64,000 bases of DNA. Origin: Hesseltinella vesiculosa (taxonomy: Eukaryota > Mucoromycota > Mucoromycetes > Mucorales > Cunninghamellaceae). The stretch spans positions 496,001-560,000 of the forward strand of contig MCGT01000010.1 in the NCBI GenBank assembly GCA_002104935.1, written 5' to 3'. How positions within the stretch are numbered: the stretch's first letter is position 1; every line of letters starts with the position of its first letter. The notes below the pieces were generated by a model. It saw only the letters and a list, made by a program, of their open reading frames with translations, made no database searches and was not told the origin of the DNA. Below are positions 38,457 to 53,858 of this stretch, piece by piece. A program made the translations under genes and the position numbers.

Positions 38457-38557
38457 GATGGGCGTGAAGTTGTCAAGAAAAGGTGCAAAGAAGGAAAGAG
38501 AGCAGCGGCGTTTTTTTTTTTTTTTTTTTCCTCTCACTTTGCTCACAAGAATCCATC
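38457..38557. promoter_or_regulatory. 101-bp divergent promoter (UFD2 / small orphan)
   Basis: Only 101 bases separate the two opposing start codons, with a T19 run at 38511-38529. Unless one gene has an upstream non-coding exon, both transcripts must start inside this space or overlap. Confidence 0.6.
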
Positions 38558-39203
38558 ATGGGCAGAGGATTAAAAAAAGGCCAGAAACCACAGGTATCAT
38601 CAAAACGTTCAAATAGGTGAATCCTGATTGCATGCATTGTTCTAGTTTGTTTTTATCGATGATGCTACAGCCAGCGGGTAAATCTTCCATGTTCATCCTG
38701 CACCATTCTCACTCTTCCCTCTTTGCCAACGCCATAGGAAAAAGAGGCTAGAACAATTCCGAAGCAATGAATACAAACAAGAAGCACAACATATAATGCC
38801 ACCGCAGTCTCATCATCCCTCTCAACAGTCACAACGATCGTTTGTGCCATCAAAAGTCATGCTCAAAACATCGCATAGCATTGAACTACAACCAAATACC
38901 ATGCTCGACTATGCCTTGCACCAGATCCAATTCATGTCAGGCGGCCCTCCTAATCCTCGTGCGCGCAGGGAAATCTATGGCCATTCTATACAACATATCA
39001 ACACTTTGCGCGCTGCGTATCAAGACCGACAAGTCGACCACAACAGCAAGAAAGCCGCCTCTAGGCGTGTTCTCGAGGACAAGGCCCTCACTATCAAAGC
39101 TATGCGCGACCAATACCGTCTTATTTATAGAAAGTACATTACCCAGTGTATCGCGAAACATGTCCCGCCAGACCCCACCGTCCTACCGCCAAAAAAGGAA
39201 TAA
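38558..39203 (+). CDS. Basic hypothetical protein, two exons
   Basis: Exon 1 38558-38616 (MGRGLKKGQKPQ...) and exon 2 38738-39203, phase 2, give 174 aa. A donor at the obvious CAG|GTATCA (38593) breaks the frame; the later GTGAAT donor (38617) keeps it, so I chose that. The first 45 residues are basic and Gln-rich. The rest is helical and Arg/Lys-rich with a conserved-looking core (NTMLDYALHQIQFMSGGPPN, REIYGHSIQHINTLRAAY) and a tail ending VPPDPTVLPPKKE. No signal or membrane segment. It may be a nuclear or RNA-binding accessory protein; I do not recognise a family. Confidence is mainly from clean splicing and composition. Confidence 0.7.
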
Positions 39204-40288
39204 AACAGCCTACCCCTGATATCTTTTTTTTTTTTTTGCCTGTGCGTTCTTTTCTTGAAAATAGAGAAGACTCAGCGCATGAACAGGAAAGAGGAGGAAA
39301 GAGTAGAGAAGAGGCATGCGAAAGTGGATAATGACCTGCACGGTTTGCGGATTTGCTTTGGAGTGATTGGGTGGCAACGTTGGCTAGGCGATTTTGTCAC
39401 GCTAGGATGGATTCGCGCGCTTGACTTTGTGGACCAGGTCCACAGCCGGTGAGAAGGTCTCCAGATAAAAATGCTGGTCGATGTTTTGAACTGCCTTTGT
39501 CAAGCTGAGAAGAACAACAACATGGAAACAGGCACGACATCGAAAGAAGAGTGCGGACATTGAATATGCACCCAAGTTCAGAAAACGCTACACCACATCT
39601 TTGAGTGACCAAATCGATCTGATAATCTGTAAGGATGTGCCAATACATGAACGATGGTGATGCTGAAAAAATCAGGCTGATTGGTGAAGGTCGCCCAGCC
39701 AACTTTTGATCAGCTTAACTCTGACACCACCGATTCCCCCGCCCCAGCTTTAAAAAAACCAATTTCATCATGTCGATTCATCTCAAATTCTGCACATACC
39801 AATTCAAAATGATGATAATTGACCATGACAGCCGAGTGAAGGGCTAGAAGGCTGGCAGACATGCGATAGAAATGATTGCGCACGCACTTTAGATTCAGTG
39901 AAAACGTGGCTGAGGCCGAGTGTTGGCGGAAACCTAGTATCGTCCAATGCTCTCCAGCAGTCCAAAGTCTAGCGGCTCCAGAGCCCACATTCCAAAAACG
40001 GATAAACATGCTGTCATGTCGCCACAATGTCACCCGTCGCCGTGCAAACTGCTCCAATATCATCCATTTCTTTCTTTTGAGCCTGATTCCCCTATGCCCA
40101 GCCAGTTTCAAGACAAGCCAACGGATGTGACTGGCAAGTCGGTCAAGCAAAGGGAAGGGGGAGATCAAGTGAACTGAAAATTGAAGAACAGATCATCACC
40201 ACGGCCCTAGAAAAGCTGCAATGGCAAGTTCTGACTGCGCTACTCTTTTCTTTTTTTTATTCCTTCTTCCCGCTCTTTTCTCAACTCA
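39204..40288. other. Intergenic stretch with two unassigned minus frames
   Basis: The longest frames are on the minus strand: 40168-39710 (152 codons, starts at a TTG, Arg/Trp-rich) and 39702-39397 (101 codons). Neither has an ATG at a sensible place or a recognisable motif. T12 at 39224-39235. I do not call a gene. Confidence 0.35.
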
Positions 40289-41100
40289 ATGAAGCTTGTT
40301 GGTTTGACTGGAGGCATTGCTTCAGGTAATTATAATGCATAGAATGCGGAATGCAACGTGTGCTAACAAACTCCTCGGCTATGGCTGACGATAGGCAAGT
40401 CGACAGTGTCACGATTGCTGCAAGAAGAAAATGTGCCAATTATCGATGCTGACAAGATTGCCAGAGACATTGTTGCTCCTGGACGACGAGCCAACAAGCT
40501 GATTCGCCATCATTTTGGTGACGAAGTGTTCTTGCCTGATGGCCATCTGGATCGACCCAAACTAGGTCAGATTGTGTTTGGGGATGAAGCGAAGCGCAAA
40601 GTGCTGAACTCGTGCACCCATCCTTATGTGCGGCTGGAAATGGTCAAGCAGGTGTTTTACTACTGGCTGACTGGCTATCGCGTCGTAGTCTTGGACGTCC
40701 CCTTGCTCTTTGAGAGCAAACTGGACCGGTTTGTCGGTACCACAGTCGTGGTCTATTGGTAATGACGTCCACAGCACCAAAAAAAAGTTCTTACCCTTTC
40801 CATCATGACGATAGCTCCGAGGTGCTGCAGCTGCAACGGATGATGAAACGAGACGGGTTCGACGAGCGGACAGCCACACAACGCCTCCGCGCACAGAAGC
40901 CATTGTCAGAAAAGGTTGAGCTGGCCGATATCGTGATTGACAACTCCTCAGATCTATCGCAATTGAAAATCCAGGTACGGCAGCTCGTGCAAAAGATCAC
41001 GCCTGGCCCTGTGGTTTGGCTGGTGGAATACATGGGTCCTCCTTTTTTGCTTGCAGCTGCTGCCTATACAGCCAGATACTTGTATTTACATCGATCTTAA
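40289..41100 (+). CDS. CAB5: Dephospho-CoA kinase
   Basis: Catalyses the last step of CoA synthesis, ATP-dependent phosphorylation of the 3'-OH of dephospho-CoA. Exons 40289-40325, 40395-40758, 40815-41100; 228 aa. P-loop GGIASGKST at residues 8-16, split by the first intron after GGIAS; DADKIARDIVAPG follows (substrate-binding Asp), then THPYVRLEM, the DVPLLFES motif near residue 110 and a lid helix (RMMKRDGFDERTATQRLRAQ) with IDNSSDLSQLKIQVRQL. The last 30 residues add a hydrophobic segment (GPPFLLAAAAYTARYLYL) and a short basic end, a likely tail anchor for an outer mitochondrial or ER membrane. Tail-to-tail with DFR1, 62 bp between stops. Confidence 0.94.
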
Positions 41101-41162
41101 CCAAACCATGTTGTATTCTAAATTAAAATAAAATAGGCTTTTCTTTTCTCTTCTCTCGACCT

Positions 41163-41799
41163 CTAACGGCTATACAATAAAAATTCAAAGTCGATGTCCT
41201 TTTGCGTCTGAATGCCATGGACAACAGGTGAACCGACAAAGGCGTCGAGATCTTGATCTGAACCGAGTTGGAAATCGCTGGGGATGGCCGGGAAAAAGGT
41301 GTCGCAGTCAAAATGGGTATGGACGCGGGTCAGCAAGAGTTGGGCACACTGAGGCGATTCAAGCGCAAGACGATAGATGTGAGCCCCACCAATAACAAAG
41401 ACACGTTCGTGCTGACGAGCGTCAACCAACGACAAAGCCTTGTCAAACGAATCCGCCAATACGGTGTTACTTGCGCCTTGCCTAACATTGAAACGGGAGG
41501 GTTAGAGTCCATGGGAGGCCCGCATCCATTCTCTTGCCCTTCAAAGCTTACAGGTCATAGTTTGGATTGCGCGAGATCACAATGTTGAATCGGTCTTGCA
41601 GAGGACGAAACTTTGTAGGGATGGATTCCCAGGTGACACGGCCCATGATCACCACATTTTGACGAGACGAGCCAGACGGAACCGAGGAAGTCACTTGCTT
41701 GAAAAAGGCCATGTCTTTGGGTAAGCGCCAAGGCAGTTGCCCATTAATGCCAATCCCAAGATCTTTGGTTGTAGCCACCACAATGGAAAACTTGGTCAT
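41163..41799 (-). CDS. DFR1: Dihydrofolate reductase
   Basis: Reduces dihydrofolate to tetrahydrofolate with NADPH, needed for thymidylate and purine synthesis. Exons 41799-41552 and 41481-41163; 188 aa. Motifs: IVVATTKDLGIGINGQLPW (the loop and Trp at the active site), RLPKDMAFFK (the acidic residue that protonates folate is the Asp), NVVIMGRVTWESIP, FNIVISRNPNY, ERVFVIGGAHIYRLAL (NADPH-binding Gly-Gly) and CDTFFPAI. Length and order match single-domain fungal DHFR with no fused thymidylate synthase. The intron is phase 2. Confidence 0.96.
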
Positions 41800-43606
41800 C
41801 TCGATTTTTAAAAAAAAAGTATGGGAAGCGAAAAGAGAGTGCCGTTCCCGACAGGAGAAAAAAAAAATAATCCTTAAAAAAGGCGCGTAGGCTATTTCTT
41901 TTCTCGCCTTTTTTCTCCTCTTGCCATTCGCTTCCATCTGTTTAATCTCACCTGGCCTACATGTCAATACATTGCCATCCTGTCGACAAGGTAAATCGTT
42001 AGCTGATCATCAAGCGATAGTCCAGGGCGTAATGCGTGAAGAATTATAAGGACGAAACGATCCTTTTTTATATGTACCCATTTTTTTAATGTCACTTCCT
42101 ACGAATCTACATGGACAGTGGCCCCTGCAGGCCAGTGCTTTTGAAAAAGAGTAGAGGCAAAAATGCCGAACGAGCTTTCTTTTCGTCTAATAGCGAGGTG
42201 GTCTTGGTCTTAACAGATATTTTATTGTCGCGCTTATATCAAGGTCAGAGAAAGCGCAGCGTCCCTGCCGATCATTGCCTGAGCCGGTAAACTTTATCTC
42301 ATCAGCCAGGAGAAAGAGGTGAACAACATGTCTTTCTTTATTAGCCGACCACCCTTACCTATGCCGAGAATGGATTGTGAAGCTGAGGCTGAGGCTCGAT
42401 CAAATAGACAATGATGCACCATGATCTAGAGACAGAACATGACACCTGGCTTGCAACCTGGTATTTGAACGCCACAGCAGTCTTTTTGCGACAAGTATTT
42501 GGTGGACAAGACACGCCGCAAAACTAGGGTCTACCGACAAGACGCTCGACTGCTACCATGCGCCAAGACCGCATTTTCAACTGGAACGGACCCGACCATA
42601 AGGCGCCACCAGGCAGCTACCACCATTGCATCGCAGCTGTCTGGTGCTGGCGCCCATGCCTACGTAGAGCCCTGCATCCGCAATCATATCCCCTGCGCGC
42701 AGGACAAACACATTCACACCCGATCACCAAACAAACCCATCCTTATCCGCCGGAAAGTTATCAGAATAACGACGACCTCGGTCCCCTGCTGCATGAACAA
42801 AGTCATTCGTCGACCGGCAATGAGGATTGGTCACCGGGACCGCTACCAGCCATCGATTCAATGGCACCAAACGTTGGAAAGCCATTCATTGAACCCATTT
42901 TTTTGACAAGAAGAAATCAGCATACAAATATAATGCGGCAGAACCTTGATCGTCAATGCATGCTGCTGCTCATTGCAATGCCCACGTGGCTGCCATTGGA
43001 TCCAACCAAGCTTAGAAATGAATGCAGTCACCTGAAGGGCTGAAGGCACCCATTTATTTGTCATCCACAGCTGCAGCTATCTTGCAAGTAATCACCAAAG
43101 GTCCACTCGAAAACAAAATGAGCACCCTCTCCATGCCTGATTTTTTTTTTGTTGGGGGCCGATCAAGCCAAAGATAATGGCACGATCAAAAAATTGAACG
43201 CTCGTTTTCCTTTTGTCCTACTGCCACATGGCCAATCATCTGCTTCAGATTAAGGCCCAGCAACCTTCGCGCTTGTTCAAGCCACCTCCCCCTGGCCCTG
43301 AACAAATGACATGAACTGGGGTAAGAAAGGTAATAGGCAGTGTATCTAGCTTTATCTGATGAATTTATCAAAGCGTTGGTGAAAGGACATGGTACGGAAG
43401 AAAGAAGAAAACGAAGCCGTGCCGAGGAACTTGATCGGTCTGGCAATGACGTGCATTCGCCTCCGCTTCAGTGCTGGAGCTTGTTTTTACTTTGAATTTC
43501 CGCCGCCGACAAACAATATAAAAAGGGACGCCGAGGTCCCCAACCTTTTTTTCCACTTTTTTTTTCTTTTCTTCTTCTTTACATTCATCTCTCTCATAAT
43601 CTTATA
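41800..43606. other. 1.8-kb divergent upstream region with a possible decayed frame
   Basis: Lies between DFR1 (minus) and GAPDH (plus). Plus-strand frames at 42558-43043 (161 codons) and 42499-42906 overlap. The first continues upstream through one TAG to an ATG near 42409 (MMHHDLETEHDTWLATWYLN...), giving over 200 codons with one stop. This could be an old pseudogene or chance. No family recognised. The last 100 bases are the GAPDH promoter. Confidence 0.35.
43517..43526 (+). promoter_or_regulatory. TATA box of GAPDH
   Basis: TATAAAAAGG 90 bases before the GAPDH ATG, followed by a long pyrimidine tract (CT/T-rich, about 43545-43600). This is the classical promoter layout of strong fungal glycolytic genes, and it is the clearest TATA box I saw in the window. 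Confidence 0.75.
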
Positions 43607-48930
<5,324 letters not shown>

Positions 48931-49536
48931 ATGTCAGCCAGTGTTCTTCCTAGCAGTGCATCACCAGCCCTTGACCATCACTCCATTTCTCCTGGCGTCG
49001 AGCGAATGCCAGCACAGCAAGCTACCTTTGTAACAGAATCAGATGTGTCACGATCACCAAGCCCAAGTGACGGAGCCACCGTGTCCTCGGGAGATAGTCA
49101 AGATAAGAAAAAGAAGAAGAAGCCCAAGAAACTACGACGGGCTGTTGGCCTGGTGGTGACCGACCCAAAGACGCAGCGCATCCTGATGCTGTCCAGCCGC
49201 AAGCGTGAAGGCAAGTTTGTCCTGCCTCGAGCCGATTGTGGTGAAGATGAGCCTTTTGAACAAACCGCACAACGCATTCTGCTGCATGAAGCTTGTGTCC
49301 AAACCTTAACACCTGCCCATCGCATTGGTGTCTTTGTTGAAGCCAACAAAAAAGGAAAAACCATTGCTCATCACTGCATGTATCAAGTGGATTGCCACAA
49401 GGAATTACTGCCGCCCCCCGATGACCACCGCCAGCGAGTCTGGGTCACTTTTGAAGAAGCCCAGCATTACACAGAAGATCGTAACATGTCGCATGTGGCC
49501 CTGATCAATATGAAACCCCATATGGCCACCGCCTAA
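48931..49536 (+). CDS. Nudix-fold protein with degenerate Nudix box
   Basis: A single exon of 201 aa. The first 65 residues are Ser/Pro-rich and then Lys-rich. From residue 68 the fold resembles diphosphoinositol-polyphosphate/Ap6A hydrolases (Ddp1/Aps1 type): LRRAVGLVVTD, ILMLSSRKREGKFVLPR, the Nudix box at 101-123, then HRIGVFVEANKKGKTIAHHC and RVWVTFEEAQHY. The box should read G-x5-E-x7-R-E-U-x-E-E-x-G-U. Here the first Gly is Ala101, E107 and R115 are kept, the first catalytic Glu is Ile116, the next is His119, only E120 remains and the Gly is Cys122. Most metal ligands are thus missing, so the protein is probably not a normal hydrolase. A CT-rich leader and stable codon use argue for an expressed gene. 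Confidence 0.85.
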   Translation: MSASVLPSSASPALDHHSISPGVERMPAQQATFVTESDVSRSPSPSDGATVSSGDSQDKKKKKKPKKLRRAVGLVVTDPKTQRILMLSSRKREGKFVLPRADCGEDEPFEQTAQRILLHEACVQTLTPAHRIGVFVEANKKGKTIAHHCMYQVDCHKELLPPPDDHRQRVWVTFEEAQHYTEDRNMSHVALINMKPHMATA

Positions 49537-49702
49537 GCCCTGTCCCTCCCTCCCTCTTGTTTTCCCCATACATTTCATGATAACCACATCTACTGCATCC
49601 CCCCTTCCACATTTCATTCAAGTATTCAAATAAAAATGCATCCTATTTTTTTAAAAAAAAAACCAGCCAACCTTTTTATTTCTTTTTGTTGTTTGCTCAT
49701 CA

Positions 49703-50827
49703 CTACATAATATCCCATAGATCCTCCAAGGCACAGCATACTTTGGCGCATGCAACAGCTGCTGATAAAGCATAGTTTGACACGCCTGGCAAAAAAAAAA
49801 AAGACCGCTATGAATGCCTTTGATTCCCAGTCTCGGAAATCCTTACCAATCTTGGTGGTTGCATAGCTGTCAGCAAACGTGTCTTCCCCTTTGGCCATTG
49901 CACCCACCGCCACCACCAGTGGCCGGCTGTCCACATCCAAATCACGGAAATATTTGAATAGCCTTACTTTGGGTGCATTCCATGACAGAGCTGCCGAAAA
50001 AAAAAATAGTATCCATCATCAGCTTCTGCTTCTCATTGGCACTTTTTTTTTTTTTTTTTTTTCCCCTACCGATTTTGTGAGCATTCTGGGGAATATGAGC
50101 TTGCATGGGTGATGGTAAGATTTCCAACAGCTTGAAAGGATTGCCTGATCGACTTTCGATGGAACCGCGTTCCAGCAATTGACCTATGTTCCCAAAAAAG
50201 TCGTCCGCAAAACGAGGCAGTTAGGCATGCTCCACAGGCCGGTTACTGTCGTGCTTACACATGAGTCCTGAAAAGCGCTTGATGGTGCGAGGGATACGGC
50301 ATTCAGGATTGATACGAATCACCACACCTTGGGTTGTATGAATATAGACCTAAGCGACATGAAAAAAAAAGGAGGCATGAGACCAAAGAGAGTTGATTTC
50401 GGGTTCTTGTTGCCATTTTACCTCCAAGTGACCGGACTTGTTCAATGGGCTATCTAGTAAAGCAAGTAGACACTAGAGTGATCATAAAATGACAACACGG
50501 AAGAAAATGAGCCATCCATTTCGTTTGATCTTTTTTTCTTTTTCTTTTTGTTTACCTGATGGACAATGTCAGGTCGGGCATCGGCAATGTCTCTGCCAAG
50601 GCGTTTGAGAACAGACTGATGTTCATCACAGTTCAGGAGCTGCAGTTTGGATTCAAAGCGAGAATTGATCAGTGGGGTGGCTTCTATGGATGCGTTTTCC
50701 AAGACAACAATCAGGCGTCGTTGGCTGTTGTCATGCTTAATGGCAGGCTCGCCACGAGTGTCATCTGATGAAGAAAGTGATCCGGTACTTTCACTTGCTT
50801 TTTCTAGTTTTGCACTTATCTCGGCCA
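49703..50827 (-). CDS. EMG1: 18S rRNA pseudouridine N1-methyltransferase Emg1/Nep1
   Basis: A SPOUT-class enzyme that methylates a hypermodified pseudouridine in 18S rRNA and is needed for 40S assembly in the nucleolus. Exons 50827-50555, 50472-50422, 50349-50259, 50183-50070, 49990-49847, 49785-49703; 251 aa, one residue from yeast Emg1. Seen: [85 protein letters not shown] and the C-terminal SAM-binding knot [16 protein letters not shown]. The N-terminal 35 residues are polar and variable. The final exon is in phase only with the acceptor at 49786; reading the other frame of the same DNA gives a shadow peptide. Confidence 0.95.
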
Positions 50828-51391
50828 TCAAAAGGATTATACGATGTCGTGCTATAGAATGAAGAGAAAAAAGAAAGGGTGGGAGAGGTATCAAAAGTGG
50901 AAAGAAACGGGTCACTTTTTTTTTTTTTTTTTTTTTCCTTTTTTCCCTCACATTTTAAAATGGCGCCCCGACCACCTTGTTTCATAGCTCTTGGATCTGT
51001 TGCTGCAAGTTTTGGTGAAGTCAGATTATTTTTTTTTTCTGTATTCGCGTATCAGCATGCAACTGGACGGCGTCGCTGCTTCATGCTGTTGCGGCCCGAC
51101 CAGCCAGCCTGATGCCTTCCTCTCTCCGTTGGAGCCCGCTTCGGTGCTCGAATGAAATGAAAAAAAATCTGCCCCTCGAATTTTTCACCGGCCGAATCGC
51201 TCTCTGCCCTGATGATGCCATGCAAGTTGCGGCAGCCCAGCAGGGAAGGTACCAGCCAATTTTTTTTTTTTTTGCTCCGTCGAGTGCACTACACAGACTG
51301 GCCCTTTCATTGTACCAGTTCCGGACCATCCAACTTGTATACAGAGTTCTATTTATGATTTCCATTTCGTTCAAACTTCCAAAAGGTATTT
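50828..51391. other. Spacer between EMG1 and YAH1, no supported gene
   Basis: 564 bases holding the EMG1 promoter (T20 run at 50919-50938 on the plus strand, so an A run upstream of EMG1) and the 3' flank of YAH1. No frame with features. Confidence 0.45.
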
Positions 51392-52281
51392 CTAATGATG
51401 GACAGGCTTGGATCCTAACAAAAAAAAAAAAAAAACGAATAAGCACCCTGCCCACCTGAGCCTCTTCAACAAAAATGTGCATACCATCAACTCGCAGGTT
51501 TCGCGTGGCCGAGGGAATACGCACAGTGATGCCATCCAAATCCTTGCACATTTCAATTTGACAGCCCAGTCTTGAGCTAGCATAACAAAAAAAAAACCCA
51601 AGCGGCCTGCGTCAACGAGACTGCTGCAGTTTGCGATCGAACAAGTCGCCATCACACTTACGTATCAGTCAAGCCAAAAGCCAAATCCAACATGTCATTT
51701 TCTTCGTCCGAAGGTTCTTCCATTTTTTCATAATAATCTTCATCGCAGATCACATGACAGGTCGAGCATGCCAAGGAACCTTCACAGGCACCTGGAAAAA
51801 AAAAGATCAGTCAACAAACAGCCGAAACACAACGTTCCCAAGCGGGATCTTACATTCCAAGTCAATATCATAACGTTGAGCCAAGTCCAGCATGGTATCA
51901 CCTTCGGTCGCTTTGACATCAATGGTTTCGCCTTCGGGAGTCACAAAGTGAACTGTGTATGGACTATCCAATAAAAGAATCAGCTTCCATTCTTTGATCT
52001 AGACTCGAAATCAAGGCACTTACCCATCCCCCTTTGCCACCCCAGGCTTGCCGTGCAATAAAGCTATTGATGGTAAAGCAAGGTTAATACATTAGGAAGT
52101 GCCATGTCTCTCTTGCACCGTTTCAAAGGGAAAAAAAAAAGGATCACAGACACTCTCTAACCTCTTTTGATTTACCTCCAAATGTGGAGAATGATCGCAT
52201 CATTGAGGGCTTGTATGAGTTGTTACGAGCTGCTGCCTTGAAGACAGGAGCATGATGTTGGACCAATCGTAGTAGCGTCAT
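51392..52281 (-). CDS. YAH1: Mitochondrial [2Fe-2S] ferredoxin (adrenodoxin type)
   Basis: Electron donor for mitochondrial Fe-S cluster assembly and heme A synthesis. Exons 52281-52176, 52063-52024, 51963-51854, 51791-51662, 51576-51485, 51414-51392; 166 aa. The N-terminus is rich in Arg, His, Ser and Ala with no acid for the first 40 residues: a matrix targeting sequence. Cluster ligands Cys88, Cys94, Cys97 ([11 protein letters not shown]) and Cys134 (SRLGCQIEM) are in place; the acidic helix [19 protein letters not shown] is the partner-binding surface. The last exon codes only SKPVHH and a stop; reading through instead would enter a T15 run. Confidence 0.95.
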
Positions 52282-53858
52282 GGCTGATCTCTTTGTGTTT
52301 GTATTCAAAAAAGGTGAATTAAGAAGAAAAAAAAACAAGTGTCAGAAAGAGGCGGGGGAAGAAAATGACAAGGCTCGAAATTTTAAGGTTTTTTAATGCC
52401 CACTGTCGAAATTTTTCCCACATGCCCGCCTTCGGCAGACACACAGACTCGCGCACAAGAATAAAAAAATAGCAAGAGTAGGTTGCATTGTCTCGTCTCA
52501 ATTGGACGCAATCAGAAAGGTCTGGAAGACAAAGCTAACCTGGTCACCGGGCTAAGGACATTGCTTTCAAGCGCAGGCACTATGCCTATTTTTAAGACTG
52601 TGTCCTGCCAGCATGATTTTTATTTTGTCACTGCTCACGGGCTAGTTTGAATCGCCTTTGTGTGTTTTTAGCTCTGCACCATTTTACCGAAATTGGCTCA
52701 TCCCTTCCCATCCGTCCCACACGTTTCCAGTTTGACTATGAAACTGGACCGTCGACGGTCATTGAATTCTGTCTGCGGTTTTCATTTTTGACGTTTTTTT
52801 TTTTTTTGGCCGGGGAGAAGTAAACGATGACAAGTTGGCTGGGCAAACACAACCAATCTACTTGATTTTTCCTGCATCAATGCCTTTACCAATATACGGC
52901 GCCGATGCGAAATCTCGCGCCGAACGACCCAATCAAACATGCTATGAAGCATTTTCTTTTTATAAAACCAAGCCAAGGGAGGGGGGTCCTGATCTGGCCA
53001 GAATTCACAAGTTTTGAAGTGTGAGGCATGGCATAGACACACAGAGATGTTCTCTTCGCTTTGTGGGTATGATCTCAAAGGTCAGGTGATTCACCAGGTG
53101 ACTCTGCCCACTTGAGATTTGGTTAGATGTTTTACTTTAGCGAGCTTAAGCTAAAAGAAACGAACGACTGTAGCGGTGGAGGTACCCGTTAGAGGTGGCT
53201 GTTGAAGATGGTGCAGACCGCAGTAAAAACATGAGGGCGATCATCGTCGTGGTTTCTTTTTTCTCGTGTGAGAGTCGGATGATATATCCTATCATTGAGA
53301 AGGAAGATGCATCGAAGAAAGGCGATGGAGAGCAGGTTGCACTTTACACAAGAATTCAATGACCACGAAGACGCGTCTTGGGGAACAATACAGCCAGCCG
53401 TAAAGATTCTGGGGCGTGAGACAGTCGGGCACACGGAAGAAAAGATACCAGGATAATTCTAATACAAGAAAGACGTGCAAATACGGTCTACCAGACATTC
53501 CCAAAAGAGTGAGCAGCAAAGTGCGACAAAGGCGGTGAATCTATGCGACGCGAAATGAAGAGGGGAAAGGTTTGGCTTTGAAAAAAAAAAGGTTTTTTTC
53601 AGCCAATGAGGAGAGAGCCAATCAGATGCTCTGAGACCAGATCTTGTTTCCTTTTCTTCATGTTTTTTTTCTTGTTTACACTTTTTTTTTTTTTCCTCTT
53701 TCACATCCCTTGTTTGATCCTTCATTTACTTGTTTACTGTTTCTTTATTAACTCTTTTTGAAGAACAATATAGTAGCAGTGTACTTCTTTCTGTAGTGGT
53801 TTAATTTACACATCCTCGCCCCCTCTCCTTTTTACTCTTGTCAGCTCAGCAAAGAAAA
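52282..53858. other. 1.6-kb divergent intergenic stretch, no supported gene
   Basis: Between YAH1 (minus) and PSY2 (plus). Frames up to 98 codons (53078-52782, minus) without features. T runs near 52794 and 53681. The last 100 bases are CT-rich, a probable PSY2 leader. Confidence 0.4.

Noticed and set aside
39710..40168. 152-codon minus frame, Arg/Trp-rich
   Set aside because: No ATG near its start, no motif, and the composition is unlike the real genes in this window.
49626..49940. EMG1 C-terminus read in the wrong frame (ending ...WRIYGIL)
   Set aside because: The acceptor at 49786 gives the conserved knot sequence [13 protein letters not shown] and a family-length protein instead.
51392..51655. 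87-codon minus frame over the YAH1 3' end
   Set aside because: It crosses two YAH1 introns in another frame; only its last seven codons (SKPVHH and stop) belong to the true last exon.
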